Of a stretch of 64,000 nucleotides of DNA, positions 1 to 9,082 are shown piece after piece; the first letter of the stretch is position 1; each line of letters starts with the position of its first letter. Origin of the DNA: JABDCI01 sp964475835 (GTDB lineage: Bacteria; Verrucomicrobiota; Verrucomicrobiia; JABWAM01). Below the pieces are notes generated by a model that was not told the DNA's origin, did not search any database, and saw only the letters and a list, made by a program, of their open reading frames with translations. The stretch lies in assembly GCA_964475835.1 (NCBI GenBank), contig CAYYYL010000008.1, positions 33,470 through 97,469 of the forward strand, written 5' to 3'. The translations under genes and the position numbers were made by a program.

Positions 1-65
1 CACGTCCAGCGGTAGCACTGTTTTATTTGACTTTTGCATTTTTTATTTAATAATACTCTTCGCTC

Positions 66-530
66 ATGAAACTGCGAGGATGGTTATTGCTTTTTATTCT
101 TAGCACGTTTTGTTCCCTCGTCGCCGCTATTCTTGCAGCTCCACTCGATCTTGACGGCGACGGTCATTCGGACATCTTCTGGCAAAATCGATCCACGGGT
201 GAGCGCGCCGTCTGGATCATGAACGGAACGACGCCGACCAATACAATCGCCCTGCCCACCATCCCTCCGGAATGGCAAATAGCCTCTATCTCGGATTTCA
301 ATGGTGATGGAAAGCCAGATTTCATTTGGCAAAACCTCATCACCGGAGATCGAGTGATCGGTCTCATGAATGGCGCGACCGTTCTCAACTATGTGGCTCT
401 TGCCAATACCACCAACCTTTTCCAAATCGCAACTGCTGCCGACTTTTCGAGTGATGGCAAAAGTGACGTGATGCTCCAAAACGAGGAAACTGGCGAACGA
501 ATCCTAGCCCTGCTCAATGGCACCACGTGA
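66..530 (+). CDS. Secreted FG-GAP/VCBS-repeat protein, short and probably truncated
   Basis: This 154-residue protein opens with a hydrophobic signal peptide (about residues 1-24). Three repeats of the FG-GAP/VCBS type follow, each built around D-x-(D/N)GDG-x-x-D, WQN, a TGER-like turn and LMNG; the acidic loops resemble calcium-binding loops. Family members are normally much longer, with many such repeats forming a beta-propeller. Here the third repeat ends abruptly at a stop (528-530), and no downstream frame continues the pattern. It is probably a 3' truncated remnant. A binding or surface role is all the family suggests. It has no evident link to the motility genes. Confidence 0.6.
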   Translation: MKLRGWLLLFILSTFCSLVAAILAAPLDLDGDGHSDIFWQNRSTGERAVWIMNGTTPTNTIALPTIPPEWQIASISDFNGDGKPDFIWQNLITGDRVIGLMNGATVLNYVALANTTNLFQIATAADFSSDGKSDVMLQNEETGERILALLNGTT

Positions 531-597
531 CGTCCTCCCGAAAAACTGGACCGAATTTTGATTATTGATAACTGTCTCAAGGTGGATTGACTGAAGC

Positions 598-1373
598 CTA
601 TCCTTGGGATTGGCCCTTCTGGAGAGCCGTCTTCAACCAGTCTGCCAGCACCTCGTTTCCGTGTTCGTTCCAATGGCCGTCGCGCACCCAATAGAGAATC
701 TCACCGCGTTGTTGGGCTTTTCGAAAGGCATCGGTGGGATCCAGTAATAGCACATGATGCGTGCGAGCCCATGTTTCCAAGGCTTCCCGAAAATTCTCCG
801 CCGGTTGGGTCCCAAACAGTTCCGGCCGGGCCTTCCGGCATTCCTCTTCAATAAGTAAAAGTTGCGGAGTCATATAGACCAGGTTCATCGGGATGCCCCG
901 GGTTTGTAACAACTCCCAAGCCTGGTTCAACCCTGACTCCGTCAGGGCCCAGTCCTGCCTGGACTGATTCGAATTCGCTTCTCCATACATACGCACGGAA
1001 TACCAATGGGATACCACGGCTTTCGCAAGGGTGGGATATCCGCTGGGATTCCCGGCGTGTTTCAATTCATCTTGATAGGTCCCTAAAAAGGGCGGGTCCT
1101 CGGGGATGGATGGCGGGCCCGCAGGGAATGTCGCATCCAATAGTAAAGGGGAAGATGTCGCTGAAGCCATGCACTCCAGGTTTGAAGGATGGTGCGGGCC
1201 TGAAGCTGCTCTTTCTCCGCAAGAAAGCGTCGGTCGTCACTCGGATCGTTGGGATAAAAGGCCCACAACACGTTCCCGGGGCGCATCCGCTTCCCTTCCA
1301 GTGCTTCCTTCAAACGCGAAAGATGTTGCAGGGTTCCCTGCCCTTCTCCACCCAAATTGTAGATGCGTCTCAT
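598..1373 (-). pseudogene. Remnant of an SGNH/GDSL-type hydrolase, frameshifted and lacking its N-terminus
   Basis: Two minus-strand frames together read as one SGNH-like protein. The upstream frame (1373 to about 1130) has YNLGGEGQGT and VLWAFYPNDPSDD, which match the block II/III G and ND motifs of these esterases. The downstream frame (about 1170 to 598) ends with DGHWNEHGNEVLADWL, matching the catalytic D-x-x-H block. The frames differ by two bases and overlap, so a frameshift near 1130-1170 has broken the gene. The GDS nucleophile block that should precede YNLG is missing: the frame meets a stop about 10 codons upstream, next to the start of the divergent isomerase gene. Relatives modify cell-surface polysaccharide. 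A sequencing error could explain the frameshift but not the missing N-terminus. Confidence 0.6.
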
Positions 1374-1436
1374 GGGATGGAAAGTCCTCTTGCCTTGCAG
1401 ATTTCAATGAAGCATGACAAGGAGATTGAATCCATC

Positions 1437-2183
1437 ATGAATCCCATTGGCATTCTGCAGGGGCACCTGTTGTCGTCGGTCCGCGGATCCGCAACCCCCG
1501 GTTCAGCATCCGACTGGGGGGACGAATTCCAGGCTGCGAAAATGGCAGGGGTCGACTTCATCGAATGGATTTACGACGACAACCATCTGCTCGATTCCGA
1601 TGACGGGGTGGTGGCGATTCGCAACGCCATCCAGAAACACGGGGTTCCCATTCGTTCCGTGCGTGCGAATTATTTCATCACCCATCCTCTCGTTCTCCCG
1701 GACGGACAATGTCCCCCATCCGCACGCGAGCGCCTGGAGTGGCTGCTCAAACGGGTCTCCCCCCTTTCTGTCGCCCACATCGTCCTTCCCTTTCTCGAAT
1801 CGGCCTCCGTGTCGCGCTTGATTCAGTTCGAATCCCTCACGTTCCTCATGCAGCGGCTTGCACCGATCGCTGAAGCCGCAGGTGTGGCACTGCATCTGAA
1901 AACCGACCTTCCGCCATCCCAGGTGGCGGAACTGGTCCATGTCGTTCAACATCCCTCGGTGCAAATCACCTATGATCCGGCAGGGAGCGCATCCCTTGGA
2001 TACGATCCCACTGTAGAAATCAGCACGTACGGTCCATCCGTGGGGAGCGTGCATCTCACCCATCAGGCTGAGAACCTCCCCTTCCCTCTTCAAATTCTTC
2101 AAAAAACGGGCTACCTTGGTCCGTTTACCCTGGAATCCGTGGAGGAACATCCCATGGTGAAGAAATGGTTAAAACGGGAATAG
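1437..2183 (+). CDS. TIM-barrel sugar-phosphate isomerase/epimerase family protein (AP-endonuclease 2 fold)
   Basis: This 248-residue protein looks like the xylose isomerase-like TIM-barrel family. Supporting segments are the opening GILQGHLL strand, WIYDD, LPFLESASVS, LHLKTDLPPSQ, TYDPAGSASLGYDP, SVHLTH and GPFTLESVEEHP. These supply the acidic and His residues that usually bind a divalent metal and a sugar. A longer reading frame runs upstream, but the ATG at 1437 follows AAGGAG (1419-1424) and begins the family-like sequence. It is the first gene of a plus-strand run with an oxidoreductase and glycosyltransferases, so a role in making an unusual sugar for glycan assembly is inferred. The substrate cannot be read from the sequence. 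Confidence 0.7.
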   Translation: MNPIGILQGHLLSSVRGSATPGSASDWGDEFQAAKMAGVDFIEWIYDDNHLLDSDDGVVAIRNAIQKHGVPIRSVRANYFITHPLVLPDGQCPPSARERLEWLLKRVSPLSVAHIVLPFLESASVSRLIQFESLTFLMQRLAPIAEAAGVALHLKTDLPPSQVAELVHVVQHPSVQITYDPAGSASLGYDPTVEISTYGPSVGSVHLTHQAENLPFPLQILQKTGYLGPFTLESVEEHPMVKKWLKRE

Positions 2184-2308
2184 AGACTTCATTGCCTTTT
2201 TTTAAAACATGATTCAATAGTTGGAGGGTGATGGCCTTGGCATCCATCGCCCCTTGCACCCACTTGAGGGAATATGATTTCTCCAAGACAAGACATGATC
2301 CAAACTCC

Positions 2309-3277
2309 ATGAACATCCTTCTAATTGGTGCGGGGAGAATGGGTATTCGACACCTGCGGGGAACGATGGGGCTCAACGCCTCCGTCACAGTGGTGGATCC
2401 CCGGCCTGAAGCCATTGCGGAAGCCACAAAGGTTCATCGCGAATCCGGAGCATCCTCCTCCATCCGGGGTTTCCCCCATATCTCCGCCGTGTTGGAAAAG
2501 ACCTTCGACGCCGCCATCCTTTCATCCACCGCGCAAGGGCGTCTCGAAATCTTTCAGGCCGTGATGGCGAAGCGGATTCCGCATATTCTTGTCGAAAAGC
2601 CCGTCGAACAATCCCGAGCGCGATTTCGGGAGTTTCTGAATGCAGCCGCCACAGGCGGAACCACGGTGCGATGCGACTTTTACCGAAGAACCCTCCCTTT
2701 TTACGACCGGTTTCGGAATCTCAACCAACCCTTCGCCCTGAGCGTGACGGGTGGTGCTTTTGGGCTGGGCTGCAATGGAATCCACTGGATCGATTTCGCG
2801 GCCCATCTCTCCCGCAGCCGAAAGGGGCGTCTGTTATTTGGTCGAATTGACGAAACGCTTATTGAAAGCGGCCGCGGCCCCCTGTTTGGGGATCTTGGCG
2901 GACATGGAGTCTTCGAATTCGAAAATGGTTCCCGGCTCGATCTACAAAGTATCGCTCAGAGCTCCGCACCCGTGGTGGCCACGCTTACGTTTCCCGGAAT
3001 GCAGATCGTGGTCGATCAAGACCAGGATCTTGCGATCATTCACGAGCGTCAACCCTCCTCCAACATGCCCAATTATCGGTATGGTGCCGACTACACGCGT
3101 ACCGAGCAGTTGGGTGTGGAATCAGCGGATCACTCCAAGGTCACCCAGGAATGGCTTCAGTCGATTCAAAGCGGGTCCGAGTGCAGACTTCCTCTCTTGA
3201 GTGATGCGGCCATGAGCCATGAACTTCTCTTCGATCTGCTGGAATCCGGGGGTGGAAAGCATTTCCCGATCACTTAA
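2309..3277 (+). CDS. Gfo/Idh/MocA-family oxidoreductase
   Basis: This 322-residue protein begins MNILLIGAGRMG, a classic N-terminal Rossmann motif (GxGxxG, residues 7-12) for NAD(P). The conserved EKP (in LVEKPVEQ) follows; its Lys is catalytic in the family. The C-terminal half is the substrate/dimerisation domain, with a GIHWIDFAAHL segment near the usual active-site His. The start is taken at 2309, where the Rossmann strand begins; an upstream in-frame extension of 27 residues has no family character. Together with the TIM-barrel gene just upstream it probably oxidises or epimerises a sugar or nucleotide sugar for the glycosyltransferases that follow. The substrate is unknown. Confidence 0.82.
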   Translation: MNILLIGAGRMGIRHLRGTMGLNASVTVVDPRPEAIAEATKVHRESGASSSIRGFPHISAVLEKTFDAAILSSTAQGRLEIFQAVMAKRIPHILVEKPVEQSRARFREFLNAAATGGTTVRCDFYRRTLPFYDRFRNLNQPFALSVTGGAFGLGCNGIHWIDFAAHLSRSRKGRLLFGRIDETLIESGRGPLFGDLGGHGVFEFENGSRLDLQSIAQSSAPVVATLTFPGMQIVVDQDQDLAIIHERQPSSNMPNYRYGADYTRTEQLGVESADHSKVTQEWLQSIQSGSECRLPLLSDAAMSHELLFDLLESGGGKHFPIT

Positions 3278-3451
3278 AGTCACTCCGGTGTGCGGAGATT
3301 TTTGCCACAGCCCCAACGAGACATGGAGTGGATGCACGTTTAGGTCTTTGCGTCCAGGAACAGGATTTCCCGGTTATCTTCTACAAACGAATCCACGCAA
3401 TTATCTGGAAGAAACCCAAAACTTCCGTCATTTTCGGCCGAGAATCACGGT

Positions 3452-4546
3452 ATGATCAACTTTTTCGCACCCATCAACGATCTGGGTTACGGCGTTTTCA
3501 GCCATAATCTCATCCGGGCTTTCGATGAACATGTGCGAAAGGACGTGGCTCTTTTTCCCATGCCACTGACCCCCGATTTCAGCGATGCGACCATTGAGCG
3601 ATGGATCGAAAACGGAAAACAATTCCGTCGGAGTGATCCCTCGATCATGATTTTTCAGGGGCCATGGCTCAATCGATTCTGCGGATCCCCCATGATCGGC
3701 CTCCCCATCTTTGAACTCGACGAGGTCCCCGAATACGACCTGCAACTTTTCAAAACCTTGGATGCCATGTTTCAGCCCAGTGAATGGGGAAAGAAAATCC
3801 TTCAACAGCACGGGGTCGAAAAAGTGCATGTGGTTCCCGGAGGGTTTGATCCCGCCATCTACTATCCCGAGATGAAACTGGATCAAAAAATGGCACGCAT
3901 CCAGAGGCAGGGAATCTCATTTGTTCATGTCGGCAAATGGGAGCCCCGCAAAAGTTCAGAGGAAATCCTTCGATGCTTCATCCGGGCGACAGCCGCCCCG
4001 GACGTCCGGGCCAATCTTCTGTTCCATGTCTGCAATCCCTTCGATCCAAAATGGTTTGAGCCCATTCAACGTCTTCTCATTCAGCAAGGCTTCACCCAGT
4101 CGGACATGCATTTCATCCGTGGGGAAACTCGGATCCTGGTTCCGCAGGAGCGCTTCAAGGCCGACACACGCAAACTTTATCAGATGGCGGAATTTGGCAT
4201 CTGGGCAAGCAAGGCCGAGGGTTGGAACCTTCCCCTCCTCGAGTGTCTTGCATGCGGCATCCCCTGCCTCACGACACGCAACACCGCCCACGCGGACTAC
4301 CTCAGCCCCGAAATTTATCCCACGGAATTGATTCTTTCCACAAACAAAACCGAACCCACACGCGAGGGTGGTGTCTGGTGGAGGATCGATGAAGCGGAGC
4401 TCACCCGGAAGATTCAAGACATCCTTGCCGATCCACTCAAACACCTGCTCCTCGAACCCGCCTGCACGGCTTCCGTGAAGGATTTCTCATGGAAAAATGC
4501 GGCGTTTCGCCTCAGGGATGCCCTGGCAGCCGTGGGTGTCTTGTGA
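3452..4546 (+). CDS. Glycosyltransferase family 4-like (GT-B fold)
   Basis: The 364 residues show the GT-B arrangement of family 1/4 enzymes: an N-terminal acceptor domain, VHVVPGGFDPAIYYP at the hinge, and HVGKWEPRKSSEEIL opening the donor domain. EGWNLPLLECLACGIPCLTT then carries the E-x7-E-type nucleotide-sugar site. There is no signal peptide or membrane segment, so it should act in the cytoplasm. It transfers a sugar from a nucleotide donor to an acceptor that cannot be named. It lies in the same plus-strand run as the sugar-modifying enzymes and the CgeB-like genes. Confidence 0.85.
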   Translation: MINFFAPINDLGYGVFSHNLIRAFDEHVRKDVALFPMPLTPDFSDATIERWIENGKQFRRSDPSIMIFQGPWLNRFCGSPMIGLPIFELDEVPEYDLQLFKTLDAMFQPSEWGKKILQQHGVEKVHVVPGGFDPAIYYPEMKLDQKMARIQRQGISFVHVGKWEPRKSSEEILRCFIRATAAPDVRANLLFHVCNPFDPKWFEPIQRLLIQQGFTQSDMHFIRGETRILVPQERFKADTRKLYQMAEFGIWASKAEGWNLPLLECLACGIPCLTTRNTAHADYLSPEIYPTELILSTNKTEPTREGGVWWRIDEAELTRKIQDILADPLKHLLLEPACTASVKDFSWKNAAFRLRDALAAVGVL

Positions 4547-4674
4547 TGAGGGATGCCCATGGAGGGATTTGCGCCACAGAATTAAAACATTTCGATGTCA
4601 TGGGAGGGCGCCTCCCCGTCGTCGTCCTCCCATAGCCGGAAAAAGCATATTTCATTCATTGATAGCCCTTCCTC

Positions 4675-5517
4675 ATGGAATCCGCTTCCAGTCATCCTTA
4701 CTCGCCGCTCAAGCGTAAGCTTTCCCCACTTCTCGAAAAATCCCTCTCCCGCAAGCCCGAGAGCCAACACCTGATTTCGATCTATTACAGCCAGAAACCC
4801 GATCCTTACGAGGACGAGCTCTCCTTCCATCTATTCAGGAAACATGCGGATTTTCACTATCCCGCAATCTATTTTCATCCCGAATCAAGTCCTGTTCAAC
4901 CCGCCTTCCTGGAACGGTTTGATGTACGGGGGTTTCCCCTGCCCGACATCTGCTTCGCCTCCAAGGTGGCGTACAGTCACTTCATCACATCGCCCAAATT
5001 TTACGAGATTTTGAAAACCGTCGCTCCCGCAGCGGAATTCTACCTCATTTTTCAAATCGATTCTTTTTTGATCCAGACCGGTCTGGAAACCTTTATGAAG
5101 GAGCCCTTCGACTACTATGGAGCCGTCTGGGAGAAGGGACTCCTGCCGGGCGGATGGTGCGGGCCTAGGGATCCTGCCCAGGAGGTGATCGATCCCGGGT
5201 TGCGCGCAAGCATGAAACCGTTGCATGTGGGGAATGGAGGATTCTCACTTCGACGAATTGCTCCTTGTTTCGAGGTGGCCAAAAAATACAATATCGCCCA
5301 GTTATCGTACATGCAGGAAGACGCCTTTTATTGCAATTTCGGCCAGCTCACAGGTTTGCGTTTCGCGCCTGAGATGCTTGCACGGCGTTTTGCATGGGAG
5401 GACGCCCCCTCCGTCAAAACCTACATTCAGGAGATGGGCATTCCCCAGCCTTTGGGAATCCACAACCTGCCCGTTGAGATGGCGGAGCTGCTATTGCGGA
5501 AGGCGGTCGGTCCATGA
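4675..5517 (+). CDS. DUF5672-family protein (putative glycosyltransferase)
   Basis: This 280-residue protein resembles the DUF5672 family found in glycan clusters. It contains YLIFQIDSFLI, a DxD-like Asp in a hydrophobic strand, then DYYGAVW, HVGNGGFSLRR and MQEDAFYC, the usual family blocks that look like a GT-A donor site. No membrane segment is seen. Its stop overlaps the next start (ATGA at 5514-5517), so it is translationally coupled to the CgeB-like gene behind it. A sugar-transfer role is inferred from fold resemblance and neighbours. Confidence 0.72.
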   Translation: MESASSHPYSPLKRKLSPLLEKSLSRKPESQHLISIYYSQKPDPYEDELSFHLFRKHADFHYPAIYFHPESSPVQPAFLERFDVRGFPLPDICFASKVAYSHFITSPKFYEILKTVAPAAEFYLIFQIDSFLIQTGLETFMKEPFDYYGAVWEKGLLPGGWCGPRDPAQEVIDPGLRASMKPLHVGNGGFSLRRIAPCFEVAKKYNIAQLSYMQEDAFYCNFGQLTGLRFAPEMLARRFAWEDAPSVKTYIQEMGIPQPLGIHNLPVEMAELLLRKAVGP

Positions 5518-6806
5518 GAACCTTCGTCGTCCTGCGCCCCCTCGAAGGCGTCGAAACCATGGCCCAGAGCCAGTGGACGCAAACCCTTCAAAAGCATGGG
5601 CACACGGTTCACATCCACAATCTGAGGATGAAGAACGTGGATCCCTATGGGAACCTGAACAAACTGGTGGCCGAGGTGCTCGATCACCGTCCCGAAATGA
5701 TTTTCATGGAAGGAGGCGGGGGGTTTAACCTCCCGGACTTCTTTCATCACCGTCAGATTCAAAACGTTCCCGTGGTGGTCTTCTGGTACGATGCTCCGAT
5801 TCGATCCTACAGTTGCTTCGTAACCCAACCGGGTTATGTCAGTGCCCTGAAATTACCGAACATCACCCACTTCGTCTGGGATGGCTTCTGGCGCAAGTGG
5901 TTTGAGGAACAGGTGGGGGTGAAATCCCACCCCATTCACCTCGCGGCGGATCCCGCTGACTTCCATCCCCTGCCCCGCCAGACGGAATACCCGGATCACG
6001 CGGTGTTTGTGGGAACGCTTGTCAGTGAAAAGCATGTGGAACAGGAGAAGAAAAAACTCCCGCTCATCGCCCAGCACGTGGCGAGGGAATTTGCGGCACG
6101 TGTCGATGACGCCATGTACGGACAGAACCCGTATCAAATTCTCAGCGATATTCTCACCGCACTTCCCACCAAGATGGTCTCCGCGCTCGAGGTGCTGAGT
6201 CAGAACAATACGGATGTCGTCTATCGACTCAACGTATTCGTCTGGATGATTGGGAAAAATGAAGTGCGGAAGCGCATCCTCCGGGAAGCGGTCAAGGTCG
6301 CCCCCCTTCTGATTCTTAGTGGTAATTTTGAAGAAACCCATGCTTGCGAGGAGGAACTGCGACAGGTCCTTGGTGCCACGGGGGACCGCCTTGTCGTGAA
6401 GGACACCAGGGACTGCCATGTCGCGGATTTGAAAAACCTTTATTCCTTCGGTCGCGTACATTTGCAGGCGACGGATCCCCAGTCGATCCAGGGAGGCATT
6501 CCGTTCCGGGTCTTCCAGACCACCGCCTGTCGCCGTCCACTCCTGACGGATAAAAAGCCGGAACTCGGCGAATGCTACACCTTCGACAAAGAGCTTCTCA
6601 CCTACAACTCCGAGGTCGATTTTGCGGAGTCCCTCGAAACAGCCATGAAACAACCGGATTTATTGGAGACCCTGGCCGAAGCCGGCTACCAGCGTTTTCT
6701 CCAGGAGCACACCTGGACTCATCGCTACGAACAAGTGATGTCACGGGTTCAGCAAAACAGTCGACCCGTTCTGAGCTCCGCAGCATCCGGCAAACATGAG
6801 GAATGA
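5514..6806 (+). CDS. CgeB-like glycosyltransferase, paralogue 1 of 4
   Basis: This 430-residue protein is one of four related proteins in the window. It has the shared N-terminal motif FVWDGFWRKWF and HPIHLAADPADFHP. The shared C-terminal motif VHLQATDPQSIQGGIPFRVF is followed by TACRRPLLTD. The C-terminal part resembles the Glyco_trans_1_2 (CgeB-type) domain, in which a sugar-nucleotide site sits before an F-x-x-x-A-C/A-G-x-P-L-L stretch. It is cytoplasmic by appearance and coupled to the DUF5672 gene through an ATGA overlap. A filament glycosyltransferase role is inferred from its position near fliC, fliD and fliS. Biochemical activity is not proven by sequence. Confidence 0.72.
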   Translation: MRTFVVLRPLEGVETMAQSQWTQTLQKHGHTVHIHNLRMKNVDPYGNLNKLVAEVLDHRPEMIFMEGGGGFNLPDFFHHRQIQNVPVVVFWYDAPIRSYSCFVTQPGYVSALKLPNITHFVWDGFWRKWFEEQVGVKSHPIHLAADPADFHPLPRQTEYPDHAVFVGTLVSEKHVEQEKKKLPLIAQHVAREFAARVDDAMYGQNPYQILSDILTALPTKMVSALEVLSQNNTDVVYRLNVFVWMIGKNEVRKRILREAVKVAPLLILSGNFEETHACEEELRQVLGATGDRLVVKDTRDCHVADLKNLYSFGRVHLQATDPQSIQGGIPFRVFQTTACRRPLLTDKKPELGECYTFDKELLTYNSEVDFAESLETAMKQPDLLETLAEAGYQRFLQEHTWTHRYEQVMSRVQQNSRPVLSSAASGKHEE

Positions 6807-6844
6807 CCTCACGGATGGATCTGTCCGATCATTGAGATTCCCCC

Positions 6845-8098
6845 ATGCCGCGCATCTGCATCATCGACGATCGTGAGGACCTTCCGGCCCCCCCCTTCCT
6901 GCAGGACGCGTTCGAAGAACTGGGGCATTCCACATGCACGATTTTTGTTCATGGTCGAAATCCTGTCGAGCTCAGAAATCTTTTGGAAAAGGTTGAGGTG
7001 GATCTGTTCGTCGCGATTCAAACCGTGGGATTTCTTGCTGGGCAAGCCCTGTCATCCCCCGCTTTCGCGTCCAAGAAAATCGCGGTCCTTTTCTACGATG
7101 ATCCCATTTCCACCGTTCAGCTTTTTGGAAAGCGGCATCCCTTTTTCACTTCCTCAAAAAATGTATTCTTTTTTGTGTGGGATGGATATTGGCTCCGGGA
7201 ATTACAGAGGGATACAGGGGTCCCCTGTTTTCCTACCCATCTTGCCGCAGAGACGAAACATTTTTCGCCGGGCAGACAGGATTTGATTCCCCAGGTGCGG
7301 AACAGTGTGGTGTTCCTTGGAAATATTCCCAGTGAAACGGCGCTCCATAAACTGGAGTCTGAGCTGGCCTCGCCCTGGCAGAAAGTCGCCCTCGAAGTAA
7401 AATCACTAATCGCCCGCGGCCCCTATGCCCTCAATCCCTTTGCAACTCTTGAGACCTGCCTTCGCAGCCTTTTCCCCGAGGAAGCAGGTCAAATTCACGA
7501 TGATATGGGGCGATACATGGAGTCGACTCCGGATTTTTCCAAACCCCTTGCCCCCCACGTACAGCTTCGGCGTCTCGTTTGGCAGTACGGGAAGCGGGAA
7601 ACCCGTCTCCGGGCCCTTCGCGCGGCTGCGCAATCGGTGCCGCTTTCTATTCTCAGCAACCTGAAGGACGTCATGTCGGCCGGAGAGGACGAACTGCGGG
7701 CGGCTCTGAACTCCAGAGGACAAAACTCCCTTCTCTTCGTGGACACGTCCCAGGCGTCCTACTATCAACTGGCACATCTTTACCAGGCGGGACGATTTCA
7801 TTTACAAAGCACGGACCCCCAATCCGTCGAGGGTGGCATTCCCTATCGCGTCTTTCAAAGCGCCGCCTGTGCGACGCCTCTTGTCTCGGATTCAAAGAAG
7901 GAATTGCGCGAGTGTTTCGAATCCGAAAAGGAGATGAGTTTTTACAACACCGATGCCGATCTTCCCGCCATTCTCCAAAAGGCATGGAATGAACCGGACC
8001 GTCTCCGATCCATGGGAGAAGCCGCCCATCAACGTTTTCTCCGCGAGCATACGTGGACACATCGCATGCGCCATCTTCTTCGATGTTTATCGGAATAA
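6845..8098 (+). CDS. CgeB-like glycosyltransferase, paralogue 2 of 4
   Basis: At 417 residues, this is colinear with the preceding gene. It has FVWDGYWLRELQRD, THLAAETKHFSP, FHLQSTDPQSVEGGIPYRVF, then SAACATPLVSD and a C-terminal FLREHTWTHR shared with its neighbours. It follows paralogue 1 by 38 bp on the same strand and ends exactly where a convergent minus-strand gene ends (stops at 8096-8098 and 8099-8101 abut). Of the four it departs most in the motif, with LQSTD in place of LQATD and KKEL in place of KPEL. Function inferred as for paralogue 1. Confidence 0.7.
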   Translation: MPRICIIDDREDLPAPPFLQDAFEELGHSTCTIFVHGRNPVELRNLLEKVEVDLFVAIQTVGFLAGQALSSPAFASKKIAVLFYDDPISTVQLFGKRHPFFTSSKNVFFFVWDGYWLRELQRDTGVPCFPTHLAAETKHFSPGRQDLIPQVRNSVVFLGNIPSETALHKLESELASPWQKVALEVKSLIARGPYALNPFATLETCLRSLFPEEAGQIHDDMGRYMESTPDFSKPLAPHVQLRRLVWQYGKRETRLRALRAAAQSVPLSILSNLKDVMSAGEDELRAALNSRGQNSLLFVDTSQASYYQLAHLYQAGRFHLQSTDPQSVEGGIPYRVFQSAACATPLVSDSKKELRECFESEKEMSFYNTDADLPAILQKAWNEPDRLRSMGEAAHQRFLREHTWTHRMRHLLRCLSE

Positions 8099-9082
8099 TC
8101 AGGAAACAGGAGCGGATGCCTTTTTCAGACGCCCCGGCATCGACTGCCAGTAGGAGACAATGTCTGACTCTTCGCGCTGCCGTGAATATTCTTTCAGGAT
8201 AAATTGGGACGCCTGACGTCCCTTTGCACGAAAAGCCTCCGGGTTCGTCCGCTCCTCATCGATCGCCTGTTCCACGGCCAGGGTAAACGAAAGGATGTCC
8301 CCATGGTCCACAGGGGATGAAAACTCCGGGCGGAAAAACTCACGCCCCCCCATGCCGTGATACCCCACAGCCACACAGCCGCACGCCATCGCCTCGGCGG
8401 GTGGAAGGCCGAATCCTTCGGGATGTCCGAAGCTCAGAAAGATCATCGATTCATGCAGAACCGCAGCGACCTCCTTTTCGCTTTTACCCTCGATGGGCAC
8501 AAATTCCCAATCCGCAAGCTTTCCGCGAAATTTCAGCATGTTGATCACCTGCCGGGCATCGTGCTCATTTTTTCTCGGCATGAAGGCGATCCTTCTTTTT
8601 TTGGCATCGGAAAACTGAAACAGCGTTTCATCAATTCCATAGTGGATGCGCTGCACATCGATATCGGGAAACGCCGCTTTCAAATAGTTTTGGCTATCTT
8701 CCGACACCGTCAAAACCCCGACCACATCCGCGCTGCGATAGGGTGTGACGAGATCCGCCTTGTCGAACGAATATTGCATGAAGGTGTAGTACCCGTTCTG
8801 GTTAAAAATCACCTTGGGAAGCCCGGGACAGATCTCGGCGATGCCTGGACCATATACCTCGGGAACTACCAGCACCGTGTCCTGCCCCTGCAACGCGCTG
8901 CGGTCGTCATTGATATAGGAAACCGGCGTCTCATTTTCAAACCAGGTGCAGCGAAACCCCTTCGTGGCATGGACAATCTCGGCGTGAAATCCGTTTCGAT
9001 TCAACAGATCCACATGCCGGTAAAGTTTGCGGATCCCCCCGTAGGGACGGTTTTCATCGAGACAGAGAACGAGAACATTCAT
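8099..9082 (-). CDS. Glycosyltransferase family 4-like
   Basis: The 327-residue product begins MNVLVLCLDENRPYGGIRKL, the acceptor-domain strand and Gly-rich loop of a GT4 enzyme. It carries HYGIDETLFQF at the domain hinge and GHPEGFGLPPAEAMACGCVAV as the E-x7-E donor site. A longer frame upstream was rejected: the ATG at 9082 overlaps the stop of the gene before it (ATGA, 9079-9082), which marks coupled translation. It is the last of three overlapping minus-strand transferase genes (11459 to 8099). Donor and acceptor sugars are unknown. Confidence 0.84.
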   Translation of the reverse strand: MNVLVLCLDENRPYGGIRKLYRHVDLLNRNGFHAEIVHATKGFRCTWFENETPVSYINDDRSALQGQDTVLVVPEVYGPGIAEICPGLPKVIFNQNGYYTFMQYSFDKADLVTPYRSADVVGVLTVSEDSQNYLKAAFPDIDVQRIHYGIDETLFQFSDAKKRRIAFMPRKNEHDARQVINMLKFRGKLADWEFVPIEGKSEKEVAAVLHESMIFLSFGHPEGFGLPPAEAMACGCVAVGYHGMGGREFFRPEFSSPVDHGDILSFTLAVEQAIDEERTNPEAFRAKGRQASQFILKEYSRQREESDIVSYWQSMPGRLKKASAPVS

